In this document: piece after piece, positions 1 to 8,614 of the stretch
Position numbering within the stretch: position 1 is the stretch's first letter
Layout of the letters: each line of letters starts with the position of its first letter
Assembly (NCBI RefSeq): GCF_021295315.1
Contig: NZ_JAIMJA010000002.1
Location: forward strand, 124,001 to 188,000
Direction: 5' to 3'
Length of the DNA: 64,000 bases
Source: Motilimonas cestriensis
GTDB taxonomy: Bacteria; Pseudomonadota; Gammaproteobacteria; Enterobacterales; CBDFNC01
Notes under the pieces: generated by a model
The model's database searches: none
What the model was told of the DNA's origin: nothing
What the model saw: the letters and a program-made list of their open reading frames with translations, nothing else
Made by a program: the position numbers and the translations under genes

Positions 1-72
1 AGTGGTTAAACTGCCTGACTAACTCATTAGTAGGCTTCATAAACTGTTAGCTGCAAACAAAATCAATATAAT

Positions 73-110
73 AAAATGGCGGTAAACTCTTTCACTTACC
101 GCCATTTTTT
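73..110 (+). terminator. Rho-independent terminator of a gene left of the window
   Basis: Perfect 13-bp inverted repeat (AAAATGGCGGTAA / TTACCGCCATTTT) with a 10-base loop, running into T's at 105-110. It would end a plus-strand gene lying before base 1. The opposite strand also ends in T's, so it may serve the LysE gene on the minus strand too. Confidence 0.75.
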
Positions 111-168
111 ATCTGATGAGAATTTGTTACAGCAAAGAGCAACGGAGCCATCGAGGAATAAATCAGAC

Positions 169-795
169 CTAACGTTGTTTCATGAATGCCACCGCTAAAC
201 CTGAAGCAACAAACGTAACCCCAGCGCCAATATTTAAACCCGCAACCAACTTAGGCTTATTTTGTAGCCAACCAGATAGCTGCGCAGAAAAAACACCCAT
301 TAGGCTAAAGCCGATTGCGGTGAGGACCGCAAACCAAACACCGTAGCCCATCATCTGTAGCGACACAGAGCCTAAGCTTGGATTAACAAATTGCGGCACA
401 AACGCAAGCACAAATAAGCCTGGTTTTGGATTAAGAGCAGCGGAAAGGAACCCTGTTGAAAAAATGGCTTGTAACGATTGTTGCTGCGCTGACGCGACTG
501 AGAATAAACGCCGTGCGCGTAGAGCCTTAATGCCCAACCAAATCAAATACCCCGCCCCCACAATTTTCACCGCATAAAATGCCAACTCTGAGGTTTGGAT
601 CAGTAAAGTAAGCCCAAAAGTAGCCGCTAGCACATGAAACAAAATGCCTGCGCCAGATGATATGCCTGATATTGTAGCGGCCAGCTTACCTTGGCTTAAC
701 CCCCGCCCAACGGCAAGTAAATTATCTGGGCCCGGTGATATGACCAATAGTAAACAAGCAAGTGTATAGGTCATAAATACATCTAATGGGAACAT
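169..795 (-). CDS. LysE/RhtB-family amino-acid exporter
   Basis: A 208-residue inner-membrane protein of the LysE/RhtB translocator superfamily, whose members export amino acids or related metabolites. The length is usual for the family and hydropathy suggests about six membrane helices. The family motif SPGPDNLLAVGRG lies in the first helix region at about residues 20-32, and NPKPGLFVLAFVPQF near residues 121-135 is also typical. The start is an ATG. The substrate cannot be told from the sequence. It is a single gene, separate from its minus-strand neighbour at 863. A second member of the same superfamily is encoded at 14694. Confidence 0.9.
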   Translation of the reverse strand: MFPLDVFMTYTLACLLLVISPGPDNLLAVGRGLSQGKLAATISGISSGAGILFHVLAATFGLTLLIQTSELAFYAVKIVGAGYLIWLGIKALRARRLFSVASAQQQSLQAIFSTGFLSAALNPKPGLFVLAFVPQFVNPSLGSVSLQMMGYGVWFAVLTAIGFSLMGVFSAQLSGWLQNKPKLVAGLNIGAGVTFVASGLAVAFMKQR

Positions 796-862
796 GTAAC
801 CTCTATTGTCACTGCCATAACAAAGCGACTAGCTGACTCGACGTTTATCTTAGCGCCGAGCA

Positions 863-1297
863 TCAGGGTTTAATAACAAAACCTTTTTCGATATCGCCTT
901 TAAAACCTACTGATTCATAGACAGAGTGAGCCCCTATTAACTGAGCCCCCGATAGCAACATCACTTTGCAGCAGTTATTTTCCCAAGCCAAGGATATCGC
1001 AAATTCCAGAACCTTCTTACTTAACCCTTGTCGGCGAAATTTATGTAACGTTACAACATGCTCAATAATGCCAAACGGCCTTGCACCATTGGCAATACTT
1101 TTATTTAATCCTAATGCACATGTTGAGGCTAACTCACCGTCTATTTCTGCCACGATGATGTGTGTTTGTGGACCATTAATTATCTCCGCCCACTTTTCTT
1201 TAGCAAAGTCACTGTCTAGGTTTGGGTCTAAAGGACGGAGCTCTTTATACAGATGTAGAACGCCGCCTAAATCATTAATATTTGCAACTCTAATCAT
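863..1297 (-). CDS. GNAT-family N-acetyltransferase
   Basis: A 144-residue protein with the compact single-domain build of GCN5-related acetyltransferases, which move an acetyl group from acetyl-CoA to an amine. It begins MIRVANINDLGGVLHLYKEL, the usual first strand and helix. The acetyl-CoA pyrophosphate-binding loop is seen as RRQGLSKKVLEFA at about residues 88-100, and GAHSVYESVGF near the end is the common YxxxGF motif. The substrate is unknown. It is a single gene on the minus strand. Confidence 0.88.
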   Translation of the reverse strand: MIRVANINDLGGVLHLYKELRPLDPNLDSDFAKEKWAEIINGPQTHIIVAEIDGELASTCALGLNKSIANGARPFGIIEHVVTLHKFRRQGLSKKVLEFAISLAWENNCCKVMLLSGAQLIGAHSVYESVGFKGDIEKGFVIKP

Positions 1298-1523
1298 AAA
1301 CTTTCAAATCCGTTTAACATCTCTTTGAACGCTGCAAAGGTGCAAGGACATGTACCTTCATACCTTTCTACTGCGCTAACAATCTCATACTAACTCCGTT
1401 TACTGAGCCCCATTACCAAACAGACAAAGTTCTGGTTTTATTTGGCTGTAACACTACCCACCGTTTTGTTCCATGCTAATGTATTGCTGCTTGCCATCGC
1501 AGCTTTGCGACGTATATTTTTAC

Positions 1524-1817
1524 TTATGGATTGAACTGGTACTCTCGCTTTATTTCGACCACTTGCACTATATATGACTCATACCATTTTGTACGCCCCA
1601 GCTCTTGTGCTAACGCATGTTCTGAGTCGCTTTTCCATTGCTTGATTGCTTGTTCACTTTCCCAATAAGAAATAGCTATTTCTTGATCGCCTTCCGTTAC
1701 AGCGACGAAATCTAAGCAACCGTACTTTTCAAAGGCAAGTTCTCGCATGTTAGCAACGGTTTTACTGTATTCATCGTCTTGAATACCGGGTTTTGCTCTA
1801 AATATTACAGCGTACAT
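1524..1817 (-). CDS. Antibiotic biosynthesis monooxygenase (ABM) domain protein
   Basis: A 97-residue protein that fits the ABM fold, a small ferredoxin-like dimer. Visible family features are the N-terminal strand MYAVIFRAKPG, the central FVAVTEGDQEIAISYWES segment (about residues 38-55) and AIKQWKSDSEHALAQELG (about 57-74). Such proteins act as small cofactor-free oxygenases, heme-degrading enzymes or stress proteins; which applies here cannot be decided. A more distant ABM protein is encoded at 6651. Confidence 0.8.
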   Translation of the reverse strand: MYAVIFRAKPGIQDDEYSKTVANMRELAFEKYGCLDFVAVTEGDQEIAISYWESEQAIKQWKSDSEHALAQELGRTKWYESYIVQVVEIKREYQFNP

Positions 1818-1936
1818 TTACACACCTTGATATGCCGAACCTCAATAACTTACTGGACGCCTCTAGATGGAGACGTAACTTGCTTAACACTTGAATATAG
1901 GATCTAGGCTGCCTATCTATTCTTATGTTTAAAACG

Positions 1937-2152
1937 TTAGTCAAGGTGATCAGGTGACTCCAAATATGTACCACATCGACTACATTTGTAATCCCCCGCA
2001 GGCTCTGTCGTAACAAATGCAGACAACAATTTTTGTAACAGTCCAACCTCCTTAGGTGACTGCTCAGTTTGACTGCCAAACATGGTGTATTGGTGTCGCG
2101 TTAGCTCCTTGCAATTACAACAAAAAGCGCTCATCTCCTTACTTCCATACAT
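1937..2152 (-). CDS. Small zinc-ribbon-like protein
   Basis: A 71-residue protein with a cysteine cluster near each end: AFCCNCKELTRH at about residues 9-20 and YKCSRCGTYL at about 55-64. Two CxxC pairs separated by about 40 residues suggest one zinc-ribbon. The ATG start is preceded by AAGGA at a seven-base distance, which supports real translation. I do not recognise a characterised family. The gene is alone, with a 442-base gap after its start, and gives no context for function. Confidence 0.6.
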   Translation of the reverse strand: MYGSKEMSAFCCNCKELTRHQYTMFGSQTEQSPKEVGLLQKLLSAFVTTEPAGDYKCSRCGTYLESPDHLD

Positions 2153-2594
2153 ATTGAAATCCTTCTTGATTGATCTTTGTTCCTAGCTGATTGAACAGCT
2201 AACCGTGACAAATAAGTTAACGCTTCTAACATCGGCTTAGCTTAGTGGGAACCTACACGCGCATGTGAATTACCACTTGGTCTTATCACACAAAATACAA
2301 ACAAAATAAACAGCTTACCCAACCTTCGGACGGGTTTAAGACGACCATTTAGCACCTACATCAAGATACTTTAAAATCCTAGAAAAACAAGCTGGTTTTT
2401 AAGGCATAAAAAGCAGGGTGAGCAAACAACAATCAAGCCTCACTTAGCAATACAGCAAATAATATGCTCCCTAACCGCCTCTTCGGACTTTACGCAAACA
2501 AAGCCGGTTTTTACATCATTCATTAAACAGATATTTACAGCCATCATAACGTTGCTTTGCAGTCATCCGTTAGCAAGTCTATGAGGAGTTCAAC
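2153..2594. other. Intergenic region, 442 bases
   Basis: No gene or RNA is recognised. It separates two divergent genes, so it must hold the promoters of the small zinc-ribbon gene (minus) and the NAD(P)-binding protein gene (plus). The latter has a clear Shine-Dalgarno AGGAG eight bases before its ATG. Confidence 0.4.
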
Positions 2595-3422
2595 ATGTTA
2601 AATCAATCATCACCTATCGTAATAATCGGCAAAAATGCTAAGACCGGTGCTCGTGTCAACCAACGCCTTCGCGAACGAGGCGTTAATACACGCCCAGTAT
2701 CGCGAACAACAGAAATCCAATTCGATTGGGATAACCGTAATACATGGGCCAATGCCTTACGCGGTGCTAAGTCTGCTTATGTTACTTATCAACCTGATTT
2801 AGCCGTCCCCCGTGCAGCAGATGACATCACCGCTTTTATTGGTGTTGCAAAAGCAGAGGAGATTGAACACTTAGTGCTACTTTCTGGCCGCGGCGAAGAA
2901 GGAGCTCAAACCGCGGAGCAAATTTTAATTAATAGCGGCCTTACGTGGAATGTGGTTCGCGCATCATGGTTTGCGCAAAATTTTAGTGAGAGCTTTATGG
3001 CTGAGGGCATTTTAAGTGGCGAGCTTATTTTACCTGCTACTAATACTCCTGAGCCTTTTATCGATGTGGATGATATTGCCCAAGTCGTTGTAGCGGCGCT
3101 AATAGAGCCGACCAAACATAACTGCTTGTTCGAAGTAACAGGACCAGAGCTGCTCACGTTCCAAGATTGTGTTAATGAAATTGCCCAACAACTGGGTAAA
3201 GCAATTAAATTTACCGAAATCACTATCGATGAGTATTTGCAAATGCTAAAGGTGCAAAATGTACCTATAAGCCACCAATGGTTGCTTAATGAATTATTCA
3301 CGGTTGTGTTTGATGGCCGTAATTCAAGGATCACTGATGACGTAAAGCTCGCGACCGGAGATGCTGCCACTAAATTCTCAGATTATGTAGCTAAAACAAT
3401 CGCGGCAGGCCATTGGAAGTAA
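2595..3422 (+). CDS. NmrA-like NAD(P)-binding protein
   Basis: A 275-residue atypical short-chain dehydrogenase of the NmrA/HSCARG type. The N-terminal strand and loop VIIGKNAKTGARVNQRL (residues 9-25) is a variant of the GxxGxxG dinucleotide-binding turn, followed by basic residues (RERG, RPVSR) that suggest NADP(H). LVLLSGRGEEGAQTAEQIL and the WNVVRASWFAQNF segment are typical of the subfamily that resembles ergot-alkaloid EasG and NAD(P)H:quinone reductase-like proteins. Whether it is an enzyme or a redox sensor is unknown. The divergently read AraC regulator beyond the hairpin at 3441 could be related in function, but the sequence does not prove it. Confidence 0.85.
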   Translation: MLNQSSPIVIIGKNAKTGARVNQRLRERGVNTRPVSRTTEIQFDWDNRNTWANALRGAKSAYVTYQPDLAVPRAADDITAFIGVAKAEEIEHLVLLSGRGEEGAQTAEQILINSGLTWNVVRASWFAQNFSESFMAEGILSGELILPATNTPEPFIDVDDIAQVVVAALIEPTKHNCLFEVTGPELLTFQDCVNEIAQQLGKAIKFTEITIDEYLQMLKVQNVPISHQWLLNELFTVVFDGRNSRITDDVKLATGDAATKFSDYVAKTIAAGHWK

Positions 3423-3440
3423 TCACCAACCAACGTGACT

Positions 3441-3470
3441 TGCCAGCCTAACTATCAAGCTGGGCTGGCA
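3441..3470. terminator. Intergenic hairpin between convergent genes
   Basis: Perfect 8-bp arms TGCCAGCC / GGCTGGCA around a 14-base loop, placed between a plus-strand and a minus-strand gene end. There is no T-run on either side, so termination is inferred from position only. Confidence 0.45.
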
Positions 3471-3509
3471 GTATGAGTAAAGAACGGCCCCAATAATGTA
3501 ACAAGCTGA

Positions 3510-4481
3510 TTACTCACCCCTTTTGGTTTGCGAAGGAGGCACGCCAAACTTTGCCTTATAAGCTCGGCTAAAAGACGCTTCTGACTGGTAACCCACTTCA
3601 AGGGCAATGTTTAGCACATTGTCACTGCTGCCAATTAAGCGCGTTTTTGCCAGTGCGAGACGCCAATCAGTAATATACTTTTTCGGAGTTTGCCCCACGA
3701 CTTTTTTAAAGTAATCGATAAAGGTGGTCCGAGACATTCTGGCCAGTCCTGCCAATACAGCGATATTGATATTTGCCGCTGGGTCAGTGTGTATAAGCTC
3801 CATCACTGGCGAGAGGCGCTTATCGGTGTGCGCCATTAGCCAGTTTGGGTTGTCACCCGACAGTTGCGATACCCACGCGCGGATGCACTGTAAAATAAGC
3901 ACATCAGCAAGTTTTGCGACGATTAAGCCGGCGCCATAACCTTCACTCTCGGTTTCCAGTTGTATGGCTTTTACGATACTGGCTATCGGTTGATGAGCTT
4001 CAGAGTTAGCGGGTATAAGCACGTAATCTGGCATGGAATTAATGATCGATGCTGTGATCTCATTTTCAAATAATACGGTACCGCAGAGCGCCGTAGTGAT
4101 AGGGCCTTTACCCTTTGAGGTGAGCTTCTCATAATGTTCCGTTACTTGCTCTATATTTTGCTCAAATAGTCCGCTGGCTGGCGTATTATTAATATCCACA
4201 ATATCATGCCCCTTACCACGCGGCATAAGAATGAAATCTCCAGCGCCGAGCGTAATACGCTTATCCGATATAGAAACAATGGCTTCACCATCAAGGATCA
4301 GGTGGAACATGGTACTCAAAGGAATAGCCGGCATCGTGACTCCCCACGGTTGCCTCATCGTTGAATGGGTATAAAAAACGCCGCTCATACTTAGCTGGCT
4401 AAGGGATGAGATCGTCCTCCCTTGCTGACGATGACTCAAGTTGAATTTTTCTAACTCAGCATTATTGGCCTTTTCAGACAT
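3510..4481 (-). CDS. AraC-family transcriptional regulator with N-terminal cupin
   Basis: A 323-residue regulator. The first about 200 residues form a cupin-type ligand domain (PLSTMFHLILDGEAIVSI, LGAGDFILMPRGKGHDI). The last about 100 residues hold the two helix-turn-helix motifs of AraC/XylS proteins (NINIAVLAGLARMSRTTFID and VLNIALEVGYQSEASFSRAY). The ATG at 4481 was chosen over one 25 codons earlier because AGGAAG lies six bases before it and the extra residues look untranslated. It is divergent from the DUF1772 membrane protein gene at 4610 with 128 bases between, so it is a candidate regulator of that gene. Confidence 0.88.
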   Translation of the reverse strand: MSEKANNAELEKFNLSHRQQGRTISSLSQLSMSGVFYTHSTMRQPWGVTMPAIPLSTMFHLILDGEAIVSISDKRITLGAGDFILMPRGKGHDIVDINNTPASGLFEQNIEQVTEHYEKLTSKGKGPITTALCGTVLFENEITASIINSMPDYVLIPANSEAHQPIASIVKAIQLETESEGYGAGLIVAKLADVLILQCIRAWVSQLSGDNPNWLMAHTDKRLSPVMELIHTDPAANINIAVLAGLARMSRTTFIDYFKKVVGQTPKKYITDWRLALAKTRLIGSSDNVLNIALEVGYQSEASFSRAYKAKFGVPPSQTKRGE

Positions 4482-4609
4482 TCCGTACTTCCTGCAAATT
4501 AAAAGCGACAAACTGACAACTAAATAATCACTGATGTTGGTGTAATAAACAAACATTCACTAGCGCTGCAGCTTGATGAGTAAAGTGTATAACGCAGGAG
4601 AAAAACATC

Positions 4610-5083
4610 ATGTCTATTGTATTATTGCAATCTTTAAGCCTTATTGCCGCCGTGACGAGCGCCTTGCTGGCTGGGGTCTATTTTATTTTTCACAACACCA
4701 TCATGACTGTACTTGATCAACAAAACGCTATCGCAACCATGCAACGAATTAATCAAGTCATTTTAAATAAAGGTTTCTTGACGATTTTCTTTTTGTCACC
4801 TCTGAGTAGCCTACTGCTCCTAGTTACGGGCTTTATGTTGGATGAGTTGGGATTTCAATCGCTTTTATTCATCGGGGCATTAACGGCCATTATTGGCTTC
4901 ATGGTAACGGCTTTCTTCAATGTGCCGTTAAATAATGCACTAGCCGCAGCAGGTGAAGATAAAAACGCGATGCTAGTGTGGCAACGCTACACAAAAAACT
5001 GGGGCAACTGGAACTACTATCGGTTGTGGCTATCGACATTATCGTGCATCGGTATCATCTCTCACTTTGTGTTCCAGACATAA
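4610..5083 (+). CDS. DUF1772 membrane protein
   Basis: A 157-residue membrane protein with four predicted helices, of the DUF1772 (anthrone-oxygenase-like) family. The family pattern is visible: an N-terminal helix with ALLAGVYFIFHNTIM, a middle NKGFLTIFFLSPLSSLLLL helix, the FNVPLNNALAAAG loop (about residues 103-115) and the WQRYTKNWGNWNYYRLWLS block near the end. Biochemical function is unknown in bacteria. Divergent pairing with the AraC gene suggests local control. Confidence 0.82.
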   Translation: MSIVLLQSLSLIAAVTSALLAGVYFIFHNTIMTVLDQQNAIATMQRINQVILNKGFLTIFFLSPLSSLLLLVTGFMLDELGFQSLLFIGALTAIIGFMVTAFFNVPLNNALAAAGEDKNAMLVWQRYTKNWGNWNYYRLWLSTLSCIGIISHFVFQT

Positions 5084-5249
5084 AGCAAAGTTAACTGGCT
5101 AGTAAGCGCGAGATATGTGGTGTTTTTTCTGCTCAAAATTTAAATAGATAGACATTCAAGCTAAGGGTTCTTATCCTTGCCACATTCCGCTGATATTGAT
5201 CAGTGCTGTCATAGACTTATTACCTAGTATTCACCCATGAGAGAATCAA

Positions 5250-5603
5250 ATGTCTAATTTAACTGCTGATGTGAAAAAAAATACCGCACTATTTGTAAAA
5301 GAGAGCCAGAAAAGTGAAACCGTTTGGGGTTTATGTAATGCCCAAGGCCAATGGCTATCATTAGACTCTTCTGAATTTGAAGAGTCAGAAGTAATGCCAT
5401 TTTGGTCACAAGCTGATGACGCGCAAGTACATTGCCTTGAAGAATGGGCTGATTTTAAACCGACCAAATTGACCTTAGAAGAATTTGTTGAAGACTGGCT
5501 AACCACGTTAGCGGAAGATGAGGTGCTCATAGGCCTCAACTGGAACAGCGAACTAGAAGGTGACGAGCTTGAGCCTAAAGCCGTGTTAGAGCTTTACCTA
5601 TAA
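5250..5603 (+). CDS. DUF2750 protein
   Basis: A 117-residue acidic soluble protein matching the DUF2750 pattern: SQKSETVWGLCNAQGQW (about residues 19-35), then VMPFWSQADDAQ, the FVEDWLTTLAEDEVLIGLNWN block (about 75-95) and a short acidic tail. The family has no known activity. It is a single gene, ending at a probable terminator shared with the convergent LysR gene. Confidence 0.85.
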   Translation: MSNLTADVKKNTALFVKESQKSETVWGLCNAQGQWLSLDSSEFEESEVMPFWSQADDAQVHCLEEWADFKPTKLTLEEFVEDWLTTLAEDEVLIGLNWNSELEGDELEPKAVLELYL

Positions 5604-5615
5604 TTTGTCTATAAA

Positions 5616-5649
5616 ATGGCCAGGCGCTCTTGCTTGGCTGTTATTTTAT
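5616..5649 (+). terminator. Likely terminator after the DUF2750 gene
   Basis: GGCCAGGC / GCTTGGCT stem of eight pairs including two wobble pairs, with a short loop, followed by TTATTTT. It lies between convergent genes and overlaps the last bases of the LysR gene. Confidence 0.5.
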
Positions 5650-6549
5650 ATCTGTTAATATTGCGCCATTTAACAGCTCATTGTTAGCAATAAATTGCAA
5701 CATATAGTCACGGCAGCACTTGGCTTTTTGACTCAACAACTGACCACTGGGCCAAACGGCAAACAGTTCTCGCACAGGACCTGACCATTGCGGTAATACG
5801 CGCACCAAACGACCATTTCGAAGCTCTTCAAACACTTCACTCATAGGTAACAAGGCGACACCTACTCCATCCATTGCAAGCATCGCCGCCATGCGGATAT
5901 CGTCCACTAACGTTGTTGCTCGCAAGCGCAAATCAACAACCTCATTCCCATCTGATAATAACCAAGTGGTGATGTGCTTCACTCGAATAATACGTTGTAT
6001 TTGTAAGTCAGCTAATGAAAGTACCGTGTTACTTTTTCCTAAGTAGTCTGGTGATGCGACTAACACGGTTTGCACACTGCCAAGCCGTTTTTGATAAAGT
6101 AATGAGTCTGGTTGCGGGCCAATACGCAGTGCTAAGTCGGCCTGAGCCGACAGCATATCTAACGTATTATTGCCTAACAATAATTCTAATTGTATATCGG
6201 GATACGCCTTAATAAACCCTGACCACATAGGCTGTAACAAACCAATAGAAATATTGGTCGGTGCTAACACCTTAAGCTTCCCACTCACTTTGTGGGTACT
6301 TTGCTGCAAGTCTCGCCGTTTTGTCTCCATGGCATAAATGAGGTCAGCATATTCTTGGTAATACACTTCCCCTTCAGCGGTCAAATAAAATTGCCTGGCG
6401 GAGCGATGTATAAGCTTACAACCAAGCGCACGCTCTAATTGCTTTAACCTTCTCGTTACCGTGGCCGCGGGCAATCCCAATTTGTTTGCGGCCGCAGCTA
6501 AGCCACGCTGCTCCACAATATGAATAAATAAGGCTATATCATCAAACAT
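5641..6549 (-). CDS. LysR-family transcriptional regulator
   Basis: A 302-residue LysR-type regulator. The winged helix is at residues 1-60 (MFDDIALFIHIVEQRGLAAA, then KLGLPAATVTRRLKQLERAL), followed by the substrate-binding domain (LKVLAPTNISIGLLQP, DGVGVALLPMSEVFEELRNG). The ATG at 6549 aligns with the usual family start; an upstream in-frame TTG at 6582 is possible but has no ribosome site. It is divergent from the ABM monooxygenase/DUF2798 pair at 6651 with about 100 bases between, the normal arrangement for a LysR protein controlling its neighbour. Confidence 0.9.
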   Translation of the reverse strand: MFDDIALFIHIVEQRGLAAAANKLGLPAATVTRRLKQLERALGCKLIHRSARQFYLTAEGEVYYQEYADLIYAMETKRRDLQQSTHKVSGKLKVLAPTNISIGLLQPMWSGFIKAYPDIQLELLLGNNTLDMLSAQADLALRIGPQPDSLLYQKRLGSVQTVLVASPDYLGKSNTVLSLADLQIQRIIRVKHITTWLLSDGNEVVDLRLRATTLVDDIRMAAMLAMDGVGVALLPMSEVFEELRNGRLVRVLPQWSGPVRELFAVWPSGQLLSQKAKCCRDYMLQFIANNELLNGAILTDIK

Positions 6550-6650
6550 AGTTTCAATATTGGAATTTAAGATTGCTAGCAAAGGAATATTGATACTAAA
6601 TGAAATTATATATCCTCGTCTAATCCTTTAATAAGAGAGCGGGAATATCA

Positions 6651-6941
6651 ATGGAACAATTATGGATAAATGCAACTCTAACGACACTAGATAATGTGAC
6701 AGCAAGCGATGCTTATTCCGCTTTAGTCAAGCTAGCGATGGAAACAGAGAAAGAGCCCGGCTGCATCTACTTTAAGGTGCTACAGCATCAAGCCGCTCCC
6801 CATAAATTTACCTTATGGGAGCAATGGGTGAATGAAGCAGCATTAGACAAACACTTTACTCTGGAGCATACCAAAGCTTATTTGTCGCAAAACATTACTG
6901 TTGCAACAAACATTGAAAAACTAACCATGATTAGCGAGTAA
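6651..6941 (+). CDS. Putative quinol monooxygenase (ABM domain)
   Basis: A 96-residue ABM-fold protein. EKEPGCIYFKVLQHQ (about residues 34-48), KFTLWEQWVNEAALDKHF (about 53-70) and the HTKAYLSQ segment match the small YgiN-like quinol monooxygenase group. It is followed after four bases by a two-helix membrane protein, so the two are surely co-transcribed. The LysR regulator on the other strand is the likely controller. Confidence 0.82.
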   Translation: MEQLWINATLTTLDNVTASDAYSALVKLAMETEKEPGCIYFKVLQHQAAPHKFTLWEQWVNEAALDKHFTLEHTKAYLSQNITVATNIEKLTMISE

Positions 6942-6945
6942 TAAT

Positions 6946-7155
6946 ATGAAGCACAGAATTATTTTTGCAGTAATTATGTCATTTGTCTTGTCCTTGTTGA
7001 TGACCATGTGGGTCACTTGGCTTAACTTAGGCGCAACCACTCACTTCGTTCAACATTGGCTGAAAGCATTCATTTTAGCTTGGCCTGCGGCGGCAGTCAT
7101 CTCAATGATGTTTGCCCCGCGGATACATCGCTTAGCCGGTAAACTAAGCGCTTGA
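6946..7155 (+). CDS. DUF2798 membrane protein
   Basis: A 69-residue protein with two membrane helices (IIFAVIMSFVLSLLMTMWVTW and FILAWPAAAVISMMFAPRI regions), as in the DUF2798 family. HWLKAFILAWPAA and APRIHRLAGKL are typical of that family. The function is unknown. It is the second gene of the operon begun by the quinol monooxygenase, and its stop codon lies inside a hairpin arm. Confidence 0.8.
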   Translation: MKHRIIFAVIMSFVLSLLMTMWVTWLNLGATTHFVQHWLKAFILAWPAAAVISMMFAPRIHRLAGKLSA

Positions 7156-7215
7156 TGGTTTGGCTGATCAAGCGCTAAAAACTTACTGTAACAAGGAGAG
7201 GCCCTCTCTCCTTTT
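7147..7215 (+). terminator. Two consecutive hairpins ending the ABM-DUF2798 operon
   Basis: First hairpin: perfect 10-bp arms AGCGCTTGAT (7147-7156) and ATCAAGCGCT (7167-7176), the first containing the stop codon of the DUF2798 gene. Second hairpin: AAGGAGAG (7193-7200) and CTCTCCTT (7206-7213) followed by TT, overlapping the end of the convergent symporter gene. The second looks like the terminator. Confidence 0.6.
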
Positions 7216-8560
7216 ACCCTTTGTTGGTGCTGAAGTAAGCTTTGGTTAAGCCAAATACCACCGGGCTAAGTAACGCTAACGCAATCAGATTCGGAATAGC
7301 CATCATCGCATTGAGAGTGTCAGCCAATAGCCAAACGAAGTCGAGCGACATCAACGCACCAATCGGCACGACCGCTGTCCATACCACCCTAAATGGCATC
7401 ACCGCTTTTTCACCTAATAAATACTGCACACATTTTTCACTGTACACACTCCAGCCGAGAATCGTGGTGAAGGCAAAAATAGCCAAGGCAATGGCCACAA
7501 TATAGTTGCCAAACGGAATGGCCTGAGCAAACGCAAGGGAAGTCAGAGATGCCCCCGTTTCGCCCGAAGTCCACGAACCCGTAACAATGATCGCAAGACC
7601 GGTAATAGAGCACACGATCAAGGTATCGATAAAGGTACCTAACATTGCCACTAAACCTTGCTCTATTGGGTTATTGGTTTGCGCCGCTGCGTGAGCAATC
7701 GGCGCACTGCCTAAGCCAGCTTCATTAGAAAACACGCCGCGCGCCACACCAAAACGAATAGCAGCCCATACCGCCGCCCCAGCAAAGCCACCTTGCGCCG
7801 CCACAGGATTAAACGCACTGTGCAAAATCAACTCAAACGCAGCCGGAATTTCACCAACATTAATGATTAAAACCGCCACCCCAGCAGTAAAATAAAACAC
7901 CGTCATCAATGGCACTAATTTACCAGCCACATCGGCAATACGTTTGATGCCTCCCATCAGCACGGCGCCTACCAGCACCATTAAAATAAGTGCCGTAAGC
8001 CACATCGGAACGCCAAAATTACTATTGAGCGCATCGGCAATAGAATTTGCCTGCACCGTATTACCAATACCAAAACCAGCAAATGCACCAAATACAGCAA
8101 AGGTGGTGCCCAACCAAGTCCACTTACTGCCCAAGCCATTTTTAATGTAATACATCGGGCCACCGACATGCTGGCCATTAGCATCCACTTCACGGTATTT
8201 CACTGCCAAAACCGCTTCAGAAAACTTAGTGGCCATGCCCACTAACGCGGTGCACCACATCCAAAATAACGCGCCTGGGCCACCAATAAAAATAGCCGTG
8301 GCCACCCCGGCAATGTTACCAGTACCAATCGTGGCAGAAAGGGACGTCATTAATGCATTATAGGGGCTTATTTCCCCCGCTTTTGTTTGGTCACTGCTGC
8401 GGCCAGACCAAAGTAATTTAAAGCCAGCGCCAAGTTTTAAAATCGGCATTAACTTCAGGCCAAAAGACAAAAATAGCCCTACCCCTAAGATCATCACCAA
8501 CATTGGTGTGCCCCACACAAAGCCATTTACTAGCTTGATAAATTCATTCAATCCTTCCAT
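7214..8560 (-). CDS. AGCS-family alanine/glycine:cation symporter
   Basis: A 448-residue inner-membrane transporter of the alanine or glycine:cation symporter family, which takes up small neutral amino acids with Na+ or H+. The length and about eleven hydrophobic segments fit. Family signatures are clear: SATIGTGNIAGVATAIFIGG (about residues 74-93), GVARGVFSNEAGLGSAPIAH (about 272-291) and the FTTILGWSVYSEKC segment (about 365-378). It ends convergently against the ABM-DUF2798 operon. Substrate preference cannot be read from the sequence. Confidence 0.93.
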   Translation of the reverse strand: MEGLNEFIKLVNGFVWGTPMLVMILGVGLFLSFGLKLMPILKLGAGFKLLWSGRSSDQTKAGEISPYNALMTSLSATIGTGNIAGVATAIFIGGPGALFWMWCTALVGMATKFSEAVLAVKYREVDANGQHVGGPMYYIKNGLGSKWTWLGTTFAVFGAFAGFGIGNTVQANSIADALNSNFGVPMWLTALILMVLVGAVLMGGIKRIADVAGKLVPLMTVFYFTAGVAVLIINVGEIPAAFELILHSAFNPVAAQGGFAGAAVWAAIRFGVARGVFSNEAGLGSAPIAHAAAQTNNPIEQGLVAMLGTFIDTLIVCSITGLAIIVTGSWTSGETGASLTSLAFAQAIPFGNYIVAIALAIFAFTTILGWSVYSEKCVQYLLGEKAVMPFRVVWTAVVPIGALMSLDFVWLLADTLNAMMAIPNLIALALLSPVVFGLTKAYFSTNKG

Positions 8561-8614
8561 CTTTTCCTCTTGTTATCGTTTTTTTAATTATGTTGTGCTT
8601 ATCAAATTCCTAAT

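Noticed and set aside
966-1328. Plus-strand open frame opposite the acetyltransferase gene
   Set aside because: The acetyltransferase frame has clear motifs; the opposite frame is a cysteine- and serine-rich shadow.
2153-2594. Small gene or RNA in the long gap before the NmrA-like gene
   Set aside because: No frame with a ribosome site, no tRNA-like fold and no conserved hairpin could be supported by eye.
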